From Planctomycetota bacterium (GTDB lineage Bacteria; Planctomycetota; UBA1135; GCA-002686595), in contig NZBA01000035.1 of NCBI GenBank assembly GCA_002686265.1, positions 1 to 64,000 on the forward strand: a stretch of 64,000 bases of DNA, read 5' to 3'. Shown here piece after piece: positions 53,632-63,700 of this stretch. Numbering within the stretch: position 1 is the stretch's first letter; each line of letters opens with the position of its first letter. The position numbers and the translations under genes were made by a program. Under the pieces are notes generated by a model, which made no database searches, was not told the DNA's origin, and saw nothing but the letters and a program-made list of their open reading frames with translations.

Positions 53632-53658
53632 CGCGTCCCCTGGCAATGCCGGGGCGCG
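53632..53658 (+). terminator. GC-rich hairpin after the second paralogue
   Basis: Left arm CGCG-T-CCCC-T-GGC, loop AAT, right arm GCC-GGGG-CGCG: 11 pairs with two single T bulges, 31 bases after the stop at 53600. Confidence 0.6.
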
Positions 53659-53764
53659 GGCGCGCTTGACGCTGGGGAGGATTGCCCCATGATGAAGTTG
53701 CCGCGCGTTGCCGCTCGTCTCGAGCGACGATCCGTGTGATACGAAACGCCACACCCAACCCCGC

Positions 53765-55414
53765 ATGATGCTCAAGACCGCAACGCTTGCCTCGTTCTTC
53801 GCCGGCACCTTCCTCTGTGCCACCGCCGCCGCCCAGGGACCCGACATCACGACCCTGAAGATCGGGCAGGAGGGCGACGACTTCCACTACTACGGTCAGT
53901 CCGGTGGCATCGCCGCGTACTCGATGGGGACGACGTCCTGCAACCCGGGCACGGTTCCGGTGGAGTGGACCAACCAAGACCACCCGGTCATCGGCCAGAA
54001 CATCTTCCGGTTGAAGGACGGGCGCTTCGAGCAGATTGGGCAGAGCTGGCTGAAACACGGCTTCTGCGCGGTGAACGAAGGCGGCTGTGGGAGCTGCCAG
54101 CAGACGGACTGCGACACGCTCGGAATCGGCTGTGCCGACACCTACTGGGCGACCCTCAACGACGGTGCGGGCGGCGGGCCGAAGTACCTCGTCAACGCCA
54201 CGACTGGGCTGCACTCCCACCCCTACCCGAGCCCGAGCGGCCCGTCCGCTATCCGGGGACGCTTGCAAGTGGCGGTCTCGGACATCGACCCGGCCCAAAA
54301 CCCCGGGGCGGTGTACTTCGCCGAGGCACAGTACGTCTCCGCCCACGACGCGGGCGCGGGCAACGCCTGGAACAACAACTCCTACCGACGCCTGGACGTC
54401 GTGTCGGTTAGCGACATCAACGGCGGGGGGCCGACCAACGTAACGGCTCCCGCGGTCCTCGCCTGGCGCGAGGTCGACCCCCTGGTCATGGTCTCCTCCG
54501 CGACCAACACCGACGAGGGCGGCTCGGGGAGGCCCGGCATCTTCAACATCGGCTCACGGGTCACCAACCACAACAACGCCTCTTGGACCTACGACTACGT
54601 GGTCCACAACCTGACCTCCACCCAGTCGGCGGGCTCGTTCACGATCCCCATCCCCAGCGGGATGAACGTCACGAACACGTACTTCCACGACGTCCCCTAC
54701 CACTCAGGCGAGATCTACAACGGGGCCGACTGGATCTGGAACCAGCAGAGCGGCAGCGCCTCCTGGGCGACCACCCAGACCTACCAGCAGGATCCCAACG
54801 CGAACGCGATCCGCTGGGGGACGATGTACACCTTCAGCTTTACCTGCGACTCCGCGCCCCAAACAGTGACCGGGGAGATCGGGCTCTTCGCGCCCGGCTC
54901 GGGAAGCGTCCTGACCTTCAACATCGTCGGCCCCGGCGGCCTCCCGCCTGTGGGTTCGCCCTTCTGCGCCGGTGACGGCAGCGGCACCTTCTGCCCCTGC
55001 CTGAACTTCGGGCTCACCGATCGTGGCTGCGAGAACGGCTCCTACTGGCAGGGCTGCCAGTTGGATGGGGATGGAACGGCAAGCGTCAGCAGCGACACGG
55101 TCGTCCTGACCGCTGACCGGGCCGCGAAGAACCAGCCCGGGCTGTTCTTCCAAGGGGACCAGGAAGTGAACGCCGGACGCGGCGCGATCTTCGGCGACGG
55201 GTTGCGCTGTGCCGGCGGCACGGTCGTGCGCCTTCAGATCGTGAACACCGACGCCTACGGTGACGGTGAGACGACGATCGCCATTGGCGCCACCGGGGGC
55301 GTTTCGGGCGGTGACGTGCGCTACTACCAGTTCTGGTACCGCGATCCCGTAGGGTCGCCTTGCGGCGGCGGCTTCAACACCAGCAACGGCTTCCGAGTCG
55401 TCTGGGCTCCCTGA
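53765..55414 (+). CDS. Secreted protein of unknown function, third tandem paralogue
   Basis: 549 residues from ATG 53765 (a second ATG follows at once). Signal peptide LKTATLASFFAGTFLCATAAAQ. The N-terminal domain matches the other two copies (PDITTLKIG, NEGGCGSCQQTDCDTLGIGCADTYW, HPYPSPSGPSAIRGRLQVAVSDIDPAQNPGA). It differs in the middle (NNNSYRRLDVVSVSDINGGG, NHNNASWTYDYVVHNL) and in the C-terminal module, which has LTADRAAKNQPGLFFQGDQEVNAGRG where the others have PGQPGL. Ends CGGGFNTSNGFRVVWAP. Confidence 0.7.
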   Translation: MMLKTATLASFFAGTFLCATAAAQGPDITTLKIGQEGDDFHYYGQSGGIAAYSMGTTSCNPGTVPVEWTNQDHPVIGQNIFRLKDGRFEQIGQSWLKHGFCAVNEGGCGSCQQTDCDTLGIGCADTYWATLNDGAGGGPKYLVNATTGLHSHPYPSPSGPSAIRGRLQVAVSDIDPAQNPGAVYFAEAQYVSAHDAGAGNAWNNNSYRRLDVVSVSDINGGGPTNVTAPAVLAWREVDPLVMVSSATNTDEGGSGRPGIFNIGSRVTNHNNASWTYDYVVHNLTSTQSAGSFTIPIPSGMNVTNTYFHDVPYHSGEIYNGADWIWNQQSGSASWATTQTYQQDPNANAIRWGTMYTFSFTCDSAPQTVTGEIGLFAPGSGSVLTFNIVGPGGLPPVGSPFCAGDGSGTFCPCLNFGLTDRGCENGSYWQGCQLDGDGTASVSSDTVVLTADRAAKNQPGLFFQGDQEVNAGRGAIFGDGLRCAGGTVVRLQIVNTDAYGDGETTIAIGATGGVSGGDVRYYQFWYRDPVGSPCGGGFNTSNGFRVVWAP

Positions 55415-55598
55415 GCAGACGCTCGGGACCCTCGAGCTAAGTCGGCTTGGCTCACGCACGTCCACGCCTGCGGTCCGTTTGAGCTGGTTGCGCCCTGGCT
55501 GCTCCCTCGAGGAGCGGGCCGGGTCGCCAATGGCGCCGACGGGGCTTCGGCACCACGCGGAAGCCGCAGGGGCGCGGGACCTTGGGAGGGAAGCAGGC

Positions 55599-56789
55599 CT
55601 AGCGCGCCTTCTTCAGCCCCCTCGCCCAGGCGGCGGGCGGCTGGAGATCGGGCATCATGAGCGCCAGGATCGACATGGCCGTGCCGTAATTGGCGGAGCG
55701 GTCGAAGACGCGGTCGTTCCAGGTGCCGTCCTCGAGCTGTACGGAGTAGAGCAGCTCAGCGAGCCGGGCGCGGTACTCGGCGCGCTCGTGCTTCGAGAGG
55801 AGCTCGATGGCCTGGGCGGCGAAGTAGTGGGCGTAGTAGAAGTAGTAGGGCGCGACGCCATAGGGCGCCACGTGGGTCCCCGTTTGGGCCCTGCGCTTGT
55901 CCAGCCAGCGCCAGTGCACGAGGAAGGCATCGACGGCTCCGCGGACATCCGCCTGGGAGCCACGCCCGGCGAGCAGCAAGGTCGCCTCGGCGGCCAGCAT
56001 CCGGCCCACGGCCCCGGGCACCTTGTCACGGGAGCCCAGGGAATCGCCGCTCGAGCTGTAGACGATGGCGCCGCTGGAGGTGCGTGAGCTCTCGAGCGCC
56101 GCGATCCCGCGCTCGACCACCTTGCGATCCACCTTGTGCCCCGCCGCCTCGGCCTCGAACAACGCCTGGAGACAGGGAGCCGTCATGAAGGGCGATGGAT
56201 TGGAAGGCTCGTCGAGGGGTCCGCTCCGCGAGTAGCTCCACCCACCCTTGGCCGGGATTTCGATCCGCTCCAGGGCATCGATGAAGAACCGGGCCGCCTT
56301 CTTGGCGGCCCGGGAGTGTTCCTTGGGAATGAGCTTCAGGCGCTCGAGGCGGAGGAGAAAGGCCAGACCGTAGGCATAGCCCCACCCACGCACGTCATAG
56401 CCGCCAGAGTAGTCGGGGTCCATCAGGTCGTGCTCGATCGAGCCGCAGACAAACTCCACGGCTCGCTCAACGGCCTCACGGCGCACGGAGTCCTCCGCGT
56501 AGCCGGGCGCCTGGATCAAGGCGCTGGCGACGATGCCCGTCCCCCCCACGCGGTAGCCAATCGGGATCTTCCGCCTGACGCGGTAGACACCCTCGTACGG
56601 CCACTCCGCGGGCCCACTGCCCTCTTGCATCTCAATCAGGAGCTCGATGCCTCGGCGCACCGAGGCGCTGCGCCACGTCGCCGTCGGCCCCTCTTCTCCC
56701 TGGTGTGGATCGGCCTGCAGGGAGACTGCCGCCGCGAGGGGTCCGTGCGCGCAGAGCAGCGCCATGAGGAGCAGGCTGGATCGGTCCAT
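55599..56789 (-). CDS. Secreted squalene-cyclase-like toroid protein
   Basis: 396 residues. Signal peptide 1-20 (RSSLLLMALLCAHGPLAAA). Repeats of the prenyltransferase/squalene oxidase type follow: VRRGIELLIEMQEGSGPAEWPYEG, IVASALIQAPGY, RGWGYAYGLAFLLRLERLKL, PAKGGWSYSR, APYGVAPYYFYYAHYFAAQAIELL, LYSVQLEDGTWNDR, NYGTAMSILALMMP. It is shorter than the toroid protein at 5694-7691 and lacks its discoidin-like tail. No catalytic acid motif of terpene cyclases is seen. Convergent with the tandem array. Confidence 0.75.
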   Translation of the reverse strand: MDRSSLLLMALLCAHGPLAAAVSLQADPHQGEEGPTATWRSASVRRGIELLIEMQEGSGPAEWPYEGVYRVRRKIPIGYRVGGTGIVASALIQAPGYAEDSVRREAVERAVEFVCGSIEHDLMDPDYSGGYDVRGWGYAYGLAFLLRLERLKLIPKEHSRAAKKAARFFIDALERIEIPAKGGWSYSRSGPLDEPSNPSPFMTAPCLQALFEAEAAGHKVDRKVVERGIAALESSRTSSGAIVYSSSGDSLGSRDKVPGAVGRMLAAEATLLLAGRGSQADVRGAVDAFLVHWRWLDKRRAQTGTHVAPYGVAPYYFYYAHYFAAQAIELLSKHERAEYRARLAELLYSVQLEDGTWNDRVFDRSANYGTAMSILALMMPDLQPPAAWARGLKKAR

Positions 56790-57051
56790 GGGAACTCTCG
56801 AGAGAGGAACGGCAGAACGAGGAAGGAGCGGCGCGACGTTGCGATTCTAACCCGCTGCGCTCAGGGGTATTCACTCCGGAACGCGCGAACGGCTCACGAA
56901 CTCGGACGCGAATCCTCGTGAGGGGTTGGAGCTCATCCCCGCCCCGAGCCTGCGCCTGCCGTTTGGGCCCGATACACTCCCAGGCTCGACGCTCGACCCC
57001 CGACCGTGGGTTTGCCGGTGCCGAAACACCTCTCGCCCTCCGTCTCCCCCC

Positions 57052-59211
57052 ATGTTCCTCACACCCCTCGCCCTCTCTCTGCTCTGCTCGAACCCGCCGA
57101 CGTGCGCGATCGAAGCCCCCGATCATCACATCCTGCAGCGGCCTGCTGGCACGCCCGCGCCGGTGATCGACGGCCTCCTCGATGACGCTCTATGGCAGTC
57201 GTGCGAGCCTCTCACCGGCTTGCGCCAGGTCGAACCCGTGGCCGGCGGCGATCCCAGCGAAACCACGGATGTCCGCATCGCCTGCGACTCGAGAGCCCTC
57301 TATCTCGCCATCCGCTGCAACGACCGGGACCCCGCTGGGATCCGCGCCACCCAGCGCATGCGGGACGCACGCCTCAATCCGGACGACCGCATCGAGCTGT
57401 TGTTCGACACCTTCCTCGACCGGCGCAACGCGTTCTGGTTCCAGGTCGGCGCGGGCGGCTCGATCGGCGACGCCCTGATCACCAAGAACGGCTCGGACTT
57501 CAACAAGGAGTGGGACGCGATCTGGTCGGCCAGAGTGCGCCGCGACGAGAGCGGCTGGACCGCCGAGGTGGAGATCCCCGCCGCCTCCATCAACTTCGAC
57601 CCCGCGGCGTCCGTTTGGGGCTTCAACTTCCAGCGCGAGATCCGCCGCCGCTCGGAATCGGTCCGTTGGGCGACGCCCGACCCGAGGTTCCGGTTCTTCT
57701 CCGTGGCCCACGCGGGGCGGCTGACGGGCATCGGCGGACTCGAACAGGGCCTCGGGCTCGACCTCAAACCCTTCGTCACGGGCACGGCCACCGACGACCG
57801 AATGACCGGCGAGGAACACGCCAGCGGCGACGCCGGCGGAGACCTGTTCTACCGCATCTCTCCGAGTACGAAACTGAGCGTCTCCATCAACACCGACTTC
57901 GCCGAGACCGAGGTCGACGCGCGCCAGGTCAACCTGACCCGCTTCCCCCTGTTCTTCCCCGAGAAGCGCGATTTCTTCCTCGAAGACTCGGGGATCTTCT
58001 TCTTCGGCCCATCTGTCGGCTTCCACCGCCGACCCGATGTGGTCCCCTTCTTCAGCCGCCGGGTCGGAATCGATGAGGACGGCGGGGAGGTTCCCCTGGT
58101 CGCCTCCGTGAAGGTGACGGCCCAGACCGACTCCTTCAGCCTCGGCTTGTTGGACGTCCAGACCGGCTCCTCGGAAGGTCTAGAGGAGCGGAACCTCTTC
58201 GTCGGGCGCTTCTCGAAGAACATCCTCGACCAGTCCGACGTCGGGCTGATCTGGACCCACGGTCATCCGACCGCCGGGGTCGAAAGCGACACGGTTGGCG
58301 TGGACTTCAACTACCGCACGGACCGCTTCGCGGGCGATCGGAACCTGCAGGTTTCGACCTACGCGATGAAGTCCGCGACCCAGGGCGACGGGGGTGACGA
58401 CCTCGCCTACCACGTGAGCCTGCGCTACCCCAATGACGAGATCCACGCACGCTTGAGTTTCACGACCCTCGAGGAGGACTTCGCCCCTGCCCTCGGCTTC
58501 GTACGCCGCAACGGCGTCCGCGCGTATGAAGGGGGGCTCAGCTACCGGCCGCGCATGCATACCGGTGTTCGCCGGCTGCGTTTCGGTCTCGCGCCCTCCT
58601 GGATCACCGACATGGATGGGAACACCGAGTCCGCCGAGCTCTCCGTCACGCCGTTCGGGGTGGAGTGGGAGAGCGGTGACGAGCTCGACCTGACCGTCTC
58701 CCGAGAAACCGAGAACCTCGTCGAGGACTTCGAGATCCACGAAGGGGTCGTCATCGGCGGGGGCGACTACGACTTCACGCGCGCTGGGATCGAGCTGGAG
58801 TCCTCTGACAAGCGCGAGCTCTCAGCGGAGATCGGGGTGTCCGCCGGCGGCTTCTTCAGCGGCGAGCGAACCGAGTACTCCCTGGAGTTCGACTGGCGAC
58901 CGAACGCCGCGGCGCTCTTCGGCTTCGAGTACGAACTGAACGACGTCGAGCTCGACGAGGGCGATTTCTCGGTCCACCTCGGTCGCCTGAAGGCTGATTT
59001 CCTGTTCAGCCCCCGGGTCTCCTGGTCCAGCTTCGCGCAGTGGGACGACGTCAGCGATGAGGTCTCGCTCAACAGTCGCTTGTGGTGGATCTTCTCTCCC
59101 GGCCGCGAGGCGTTCGTCGTGCTGAATCGAGGCTGGAACTTGGAGGACGGCGGGCTGCAGCCCACCCATCTCGACACGACCGTGAAAATCGGCTACACGC
59201 TGCGTTTCTAG
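57052..59211 (+). CDS. Outer-membrane DUF5916 protein with CBM9-like N-terminal domain
   Basis: 719 residues from ATG 57052, which gives a short signal-like N-terminus (MFLTPLALSLLCSNP). Residues about 30-210 form a CBM9-like domain (APVIDGLLDDALWQSCEPLTGLRQVEP, TDVRIACDSRALYLAIRCNDRDP, GWTAEVEIPAASINF). The DUF5916 part starts WGFNFQREIRRRSESVRWATPDPRF and contains DFAETEVDARQVNLTRFPLFFPEKRDFFLEDSGIFFFG, a very conserved block, then beta-strands to the terminal phenylalanine (KIGYTLRF), as in outer-membrane barrels. Likely involved in surface glycan contact; function unproved. Confidence 0.82.
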   Translation: MFLTPLALSLLCSNPPTCAIEAPDHHILQRPAGTPAPVIDGLLDDALWQSCEPLTGLRQVEPVAGGDPSETTDVRIACDSRALYLAIRCNDRDPAGIRATQRMRDARLNPDDRIELLFDTFLDRRNAFWFQVGAGGSIGDALITKNGSDFNKEWDAIWSARVRRDESGWTAEVEIPAASINFDPAASVWGFNFQREIRRRSESVRWATPDPRFRFFSVAHAGRLTGIGGLEQGLGLDLKPFVTGTATDDRMTGEEHASGDAGGDLFYRISPSTKLSVSINTDFAETEVDARQVNLTRFPLFFPEKRDFFLEDSGIFFFGPSVGFHRRPDVVPFFSRRVGIDEDGGEVPLVASVKVTAQTDSFSLGLLDVQTGSSEGLEERNLFVGRFSKNILDQSDVGLIWTHGHPTAGVESDTVGVDFNYRTDRFAGDRNLQVSTYAMKSATQGDGGDDLAYHVSLRYPNDEIHARLSFTTLEEDFAPALGFVRRNGVRAYEGGLSYRPRMHTGVRRLRFGLAPSWITDMDGNTESAELSVTPFGVEWESGDELDLTVSRETENLVEDFEIHEGVVIGGGDYDFTRAGIELESSDKRELSAEIGVSAGGFFSGERTEYSLEFDWRPNAAALFGFEYELNDVELDEGDFSVHLGRLKADFLFSPRVSWSSFAQWDDVSDEVSLNSRLWWIFSPGREAFVVLNRGWNLEDGGLQPTHLDTTVKIGYTLRF

Positions 59212-59228
59212 CCAAGGGGCCGGCGAGC

Positions 59229-59244
59229 TGGCCGGTCCCGGCCA
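59229..59244. terminator. Short hairpin between convergent genes
   Basis: TGGCCG, loop GTCC, CGGCCA, between the stops at 59211 and 59255. Could act in both directions; weak stem. Confidence 0.4.
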
Positions 59245-59254
59245 CGCGCCGGAG

Positions 59255-60718
59255 TCAGGTGAGCAGCTCCTCCAGCACACGCACCGAGCTGTCCACGCCG
59301 GTCAGGCGCACGTCGAGGCCCTGGTGCTTCACCGTCAGGCGCTCATGATCCAAGCCCAGGCAGTGCAGGATCGTCGCGTTGAGGTCGTTGATGTGGACCG
59401 GATCGCGAGGGATGTTGTAGCTGAAGTCGTCCGTCTCTCCGTGGACGATGCCGCCCTGGATGCCGCCGCCCGCCATCCAGATCGTGAAGCAACGCGGGTG
59501 GTGGTCGCGCCCGTAGTTCTGCCGCGTCAAGTCCCCCTGGCAGTAGATCGTTCGCCCGAACTCGCCGCCCCAGATGACGAGCGTGTCATCGAGCAAGCCG
59601 CGTCGCTTCAGGTCCCCCACGAGCGCGGTCGCTCCCTGGTCGATGTCCCGGCACTGATTGGGCAGGTCCGTCGGCAGGTTCGCGTGCTGGTCCCAGCCGC
59701 GATGGAAGACCTGCACGAAGCGCACATCGCGTTCGACCATCCGTCGGGCGAGCAGGCAGCTGGCCGCGAAAGTCCCCGGCTTGCGGGAGTCGGGCCCATA
59801 GAGCTCGAAGGTGCTCTCCGACTCGTCGGAGAGATCCGTCAGATCGGGGATCGAGGTCTGCATCCGAAACGCCATCTCGTACTGGGCGATCCGTGTGTGG
59901 ATGTCCTCGTGGGCGAGCTCGGTGTAGCGGCGCTCGTTCATACGCCCCAGGGTGTCCAGCATCCGGCGCCGAGCCTGTGAACTAATCCCGTCGGGGTCCT
60001 CGAGGAACAACACCGGGTCGCCCTTGGAGCGCAGGGCGACGCCCTGGTGGCGGCTCGGCAGAACGCCGCTCCCCCAGAGCCTGTTGAACAGCGCCTGAGC
60101 CTCTTTGCGCCCCGTCCAGGTGGCGTTGAGGACAACGAACTCCGGCAGGTTCTCGTTGGCCGAGCCCAACCCGTAGCTCAGCCAGGAGCCGAGACTGGGC
60201 CAGCCGGGCTGCTCACGGCCCGTACAGATGAAAGTGATCGCCGGGTCGTGGTTGATGGCCTCGGTGAACATCGAACGGACGATGGCGATGTCCTTCACCA
60301 TCGTCTTGGTGTGCGGGAGGAGCTCGCTGACCCAGGCGCCGTCTCCTCCATTGTCGACCTTCTCGAATTCGAAAATCGAGGGCGCGATCGGAAAGCGCTC
60401 CTGGCCCGAGGTCATCGTCGTCAGGCGTTGCCCCATGCGGGTCGACTCGGGCAGGTCCTGGTCGAACAGCGCGTCCATCTTCGGTTTGTAGTCGAAGGTG
60501 TCGATCTGCGACGGCGCGCCGGCGGCGAAGAGGTAGATCGCCCGCTTCGCACGCGGGGCGAAGTGGTGCCCGCCGACGAGACGTCTCGGGGGGGAGGAGT
60601 GACCCAGGGCCGGAGGCCCGAGCAGGGAGGTCAGCGCAGCTCCTCCCAACCCCACCGCGGCCCGCCCGAAGAACTGGCGGCGCGTTTCCAGCATCAGTGA
60701 CTCTGCGCGAGGATCCAC
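59255..60718 (-). CDS. DUF1501 protein (Tat-exported, sulfatase-like fold)
   Basis: 487 residues from a GTG at 60718; an ATG at 60694 ([25 protein letters not shown]) is the better fit to the Tat signal and may be the true start. DUF1501 features: [118 protein letters not shown] and [30 protein letters not shown]. The fold is related to alkaline phosphatase and sulfatase. In Planctomycetes it nearly always follows a PSD1 gene, as here (7 bases after it). The reaction is unknown. Confidence 0.88.
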   Translation of the reverse strand: MDPRAESLMLETRRQFFGRAAVGLGGAALTSLLGPPALGHSSPPRRLVGGHHFAPRAKRAIYLFAAGAPSQIDTFDYKPKMDALFDQDLPESTRMGQRLTTMTSGQERFPIAPSIFEFEKVDNGGDGAWVSELLPHTKTMVKDIAIVRSMFTEAINHDPAITFICTGREQPGWPSLGSWLSYGLGSANENLPEFVVLNATWTGRKEAQALFNRLWGSGVLPSRHQGVALRSKGDPVLFLEDPDGISSQARRRMLDTLGRMNERRYTELAHEDIHTRIAQYEMAFRMQTSIPDLTDLSDESESTFELYGPDSRKPGTFAASCLLARRMVERDVRFVQVFHRGWDQHANLPTDLPNQCRDIDQGATALVGDLKRRGLLDDTLVIWGGEFGRTIYCQGDLTRQNYGRDHHPRCFTIWMAGGGIQGGIVHGETDDFSYNIPRDPVHINDLNATILHCLGLDHERLTVKHQGLDVRLTGVDSSVRVLEELLT

Positions 60719-60725
60719 CGTTCGC

Positions 60726-63700
60726 TCAGCCCTTCATGATGACTTCGTCAAGGTTGAGCAGCAGGTTGGCAACGACCGTCCAGCTGGCGAGGAGCACCGG
60801 ATCGGCCTCGCCGTCCACCTCTCCACCGCTGTAGGCGAGCAGCGCCCGCGCCGCGTCGGGTTGAGCGCGGAACTCCTCCTGTTGATCTCGCAGCAACGCC
60901 AAGATGTCGGCCAAATCGTGCTCCACCGCCGGACGGCAGGTCACGAGCGACAGGGCGAAGGCCGCGCGCTGCTCGGGCGTCTCGCCTCCCTCGCTCAGGA
61001 TGCGCCGGGCCAGACCTCGCGCGGCCTCTACGAACTGCGGGTCGTTCATCAAGAGCAGTGCCTGCAGGGGGGTGTTCGTCCGCTCCCGGCGCACGCAGCT
61101 CGACTCGCGGCTGGGCGCATCGAAGGTGCTCATCTGAGGCGGCGGCGAGGTGCGCTTGAGGAAGGTGTAGAGCGTGCGCCGGTGAACGGCTTGCGGGCCC
61201 TCGTCAGCCTTGAACCGCGCCGTATTGGACGAGGTGTAGCCCACGGCGTACCACAGCCCGTCGGGCTGCGGCGGTTTGACGCTCGGGCCGCCAATCTTCT
61301 CCACGAGCAAGCCGCCCAGGGCCAGGGCCTGGTCGCGCAGCACCTCTGCGCCGAGCCTGAATCTCGGCCCACGCCCAAGCAGGCGATTGTCGGGGTCACG
61401 CTCGCGCGCGATGGTCTCGCCACGGGCGTCCTGGCGGTAGGTCGCCGAGAGAACCGTGCGCCGCAGGGCGCGCTTGACGTCCCACCCGTCGGCCACAAAA
61501 CGCGTCGCCAGCCAGTCGAGCAGCTCGGGATGGCTGGGACGACTGCCTTGATTGCCGAAGTCCTCGCTCGTCTCCACGAGTCCGACGCCGAACAGCTGCT
61601 GCCAGAAACGGTTCACCGTCACTCGCGCCGTCAGTGGGTGCGCGGGGTCCACAAGCCAGCGACTGAAACCCAACCGGTCTCTCGGAAGGGCGGGGTCCAT
61701 GGGCGGGAGCATCGAAGGTGTCGAGCGGGGCACCTCTTCGCGGCGCATGTCGTACTGCCCGCGTTCGAGGAAGAACGCCGGCCGGGTTTCGGTGCGCTCC
61801 TTCATCACCAGCGTCGAGGCGACTTGGCCCCTGACTCGCTCCTCCTCGGTCGTGACGCTCGCTTCGCGCGCGTTGAGCTCCGCGAACACGCCTCTGGCCG
61901 GCGCGTACACGCGCTGGAGGTAGTGATCCAGGAGAGTCCCCGCTTGCGCGTCGTTACGGTCCTCGCGGGCCACGCTCAAGGCGGCGCGCACGCCCTCGGG
62001 AAGATCTCCATCGGAAGCCGCGAGGGTCTCCCAAGCAAGCTGCGAAGTGAGGTGGCGGTCGTTGGGCACCGACCAAGTGTGGACGCCCGCCCGGTCCCAG
62101 TAGGCGGTGCCTCCAACCTGGGTGAAGGCCCAGCCGTTGAGCTTCGCCCCGGCCTTCAAGCCGACCGAGGAAATCGGCACTTCCAGGCGCACCCAGCGGC
62201 CGGCCTCCACGAGGTCGCCGACGCGCAGGTCCCCCCCGCCCGCGGCGCCCTTGCCGTGGGCGGGTTCCCCCCAGCGCGCACGGTGCTCCCAGGTGCCGTC
62301 ATTGAACTGCAACTGCACCGAGCGTGGAGGGTCCTTCGGGTCCAGCCAGACGTGAGCGTAGAGCCGATCGCCCGCCGCCAGGACGAGCGGGCGAGCCTGG
62401 GTGAAGTAGTCTTGGTTCAGGCCGTCCCCCCCCTTGCGGCGTAGGCTGCGCTCGCCCGAGAGCACGGGGAGATCATCAGCGCCGACCCAATTCCAAGTGT
62501 CACCGTCGCCCGCGAGCACGGCACCGTCGGGCGTGGCGTCGTCGATCCAGTCGAAGTCCTGCGGCGCTTGGTCGGCGCTCGAGAGGATCCCCACCTCGTC
62601 CCAATACGCGGTCCCGTCGAACTGCGTGAAGGCCACGCCATGCACGACGCGGCCGGGCGTGAGGCCGATGCTCTCGACGGGGACCTCGAGCTTCACCCAC
62701 CCACCCGCGCTCGGCAGGTCCCCCATCCGGCGTCGTTCACTCGTGCCGTCGGCTCCCCAGTCGATCAGGTTCTCGCCCCAGAAGGCCCGATGCCTCCATT
62801 CTTCGGCGCCGTCACCGTTGAACTGCAGCATGATCTCGCGTGGCGGGTCCGCGGGGTCGAGGAAGACCGAGGCGAACAAGACGTCGCCCCCGGCGACGCA
62901 GAGCTTGCGATCGGCGTTGCGGAAGACGTGCTGGTGGTGCCCGCTCCCGCTGCGCTTCATGGACCGCCGTCCGGCGCGCACGGGCGCATCTGGGGCCTCC
63001 GCCCAGACCAGGGCATCGCCCTCGGGGACGATACCCGCGGGCACCTCGTCGTCCACCCAAACCGTCGCCGACTTGGGCGCCGCGGACTCGTCGGCGGGAG
63101 GTTCCGGTTCCCGGTACTCAAGACCCGTGAGCACCTGCTCGACCTCGGCCTGCAGGGCCGCGTGCTCAGACCGCAGGGAGGCCAGCACGGCGCGCTGTCC
63201 CTCGCTGGGAACCCTCACTACCGGCTCGTGGACTTTCTCGTTGCCGTCCATCGGCTTCCCGTCGAGGTTGTTGAAGAACCCGAAGAGGCCGTAGTACTCG
63301 CGCTGAGTGATCGGGTCGAACTTGTGGTCGTGGCAGGAGGCGCAGCCGATGGTCATCCCCATGAACACCGTGCCGACCGTGTTGACCCGATCGACGACGT
63401 TGCGCACGTAGACCTCCTCCTCGATCGAGCCGCCTTCGTTGGTGGTGACGTGGCAGCGGTTGAAGCCCGTCGCGATGTGCTGGTCGAGGGTGGCGTCGGG
63501 CATGAGGTCTCCGGCGAGCTGCTCGATGGTGAATCGATCGAAGGGGAGGTTCTCGTTGAACGCCGCGATCACCCAATCGCGGTAGGGCCACATCTCCCGG
63601 TAGTTGTCGAGGTGCAGGCCATGGGTATCGCCGTAGCGGGCCGCATCGAGCCAGAAACGGGCGCTGTGCTCTCCGTAGCGCGGCGAGGCGAGCAGGCGGT

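Larger units (their letters stand above)
50113..55414 (+). repeat. Tandem triplication of a 1.65-kb gene
   Basis: The genes at 50113, 51954 and 53765 encode proteins of 549, 548 and 549 residues alignable from end to end with the same motif order. Nucleotide identity is high in stretches such as the one coding for RLKDGRFEQIGQSWLKHGFC, lower in the spacers. This is an old tandem duplication, not a recent one. Confidence 0.85.

Noticed and set aside
53665-53695. TTGACG resembling a -35 box before the third paralogue
   Set aside because: No convincing -10 element at the right distance, and planctomycete promoters are poorly defined.
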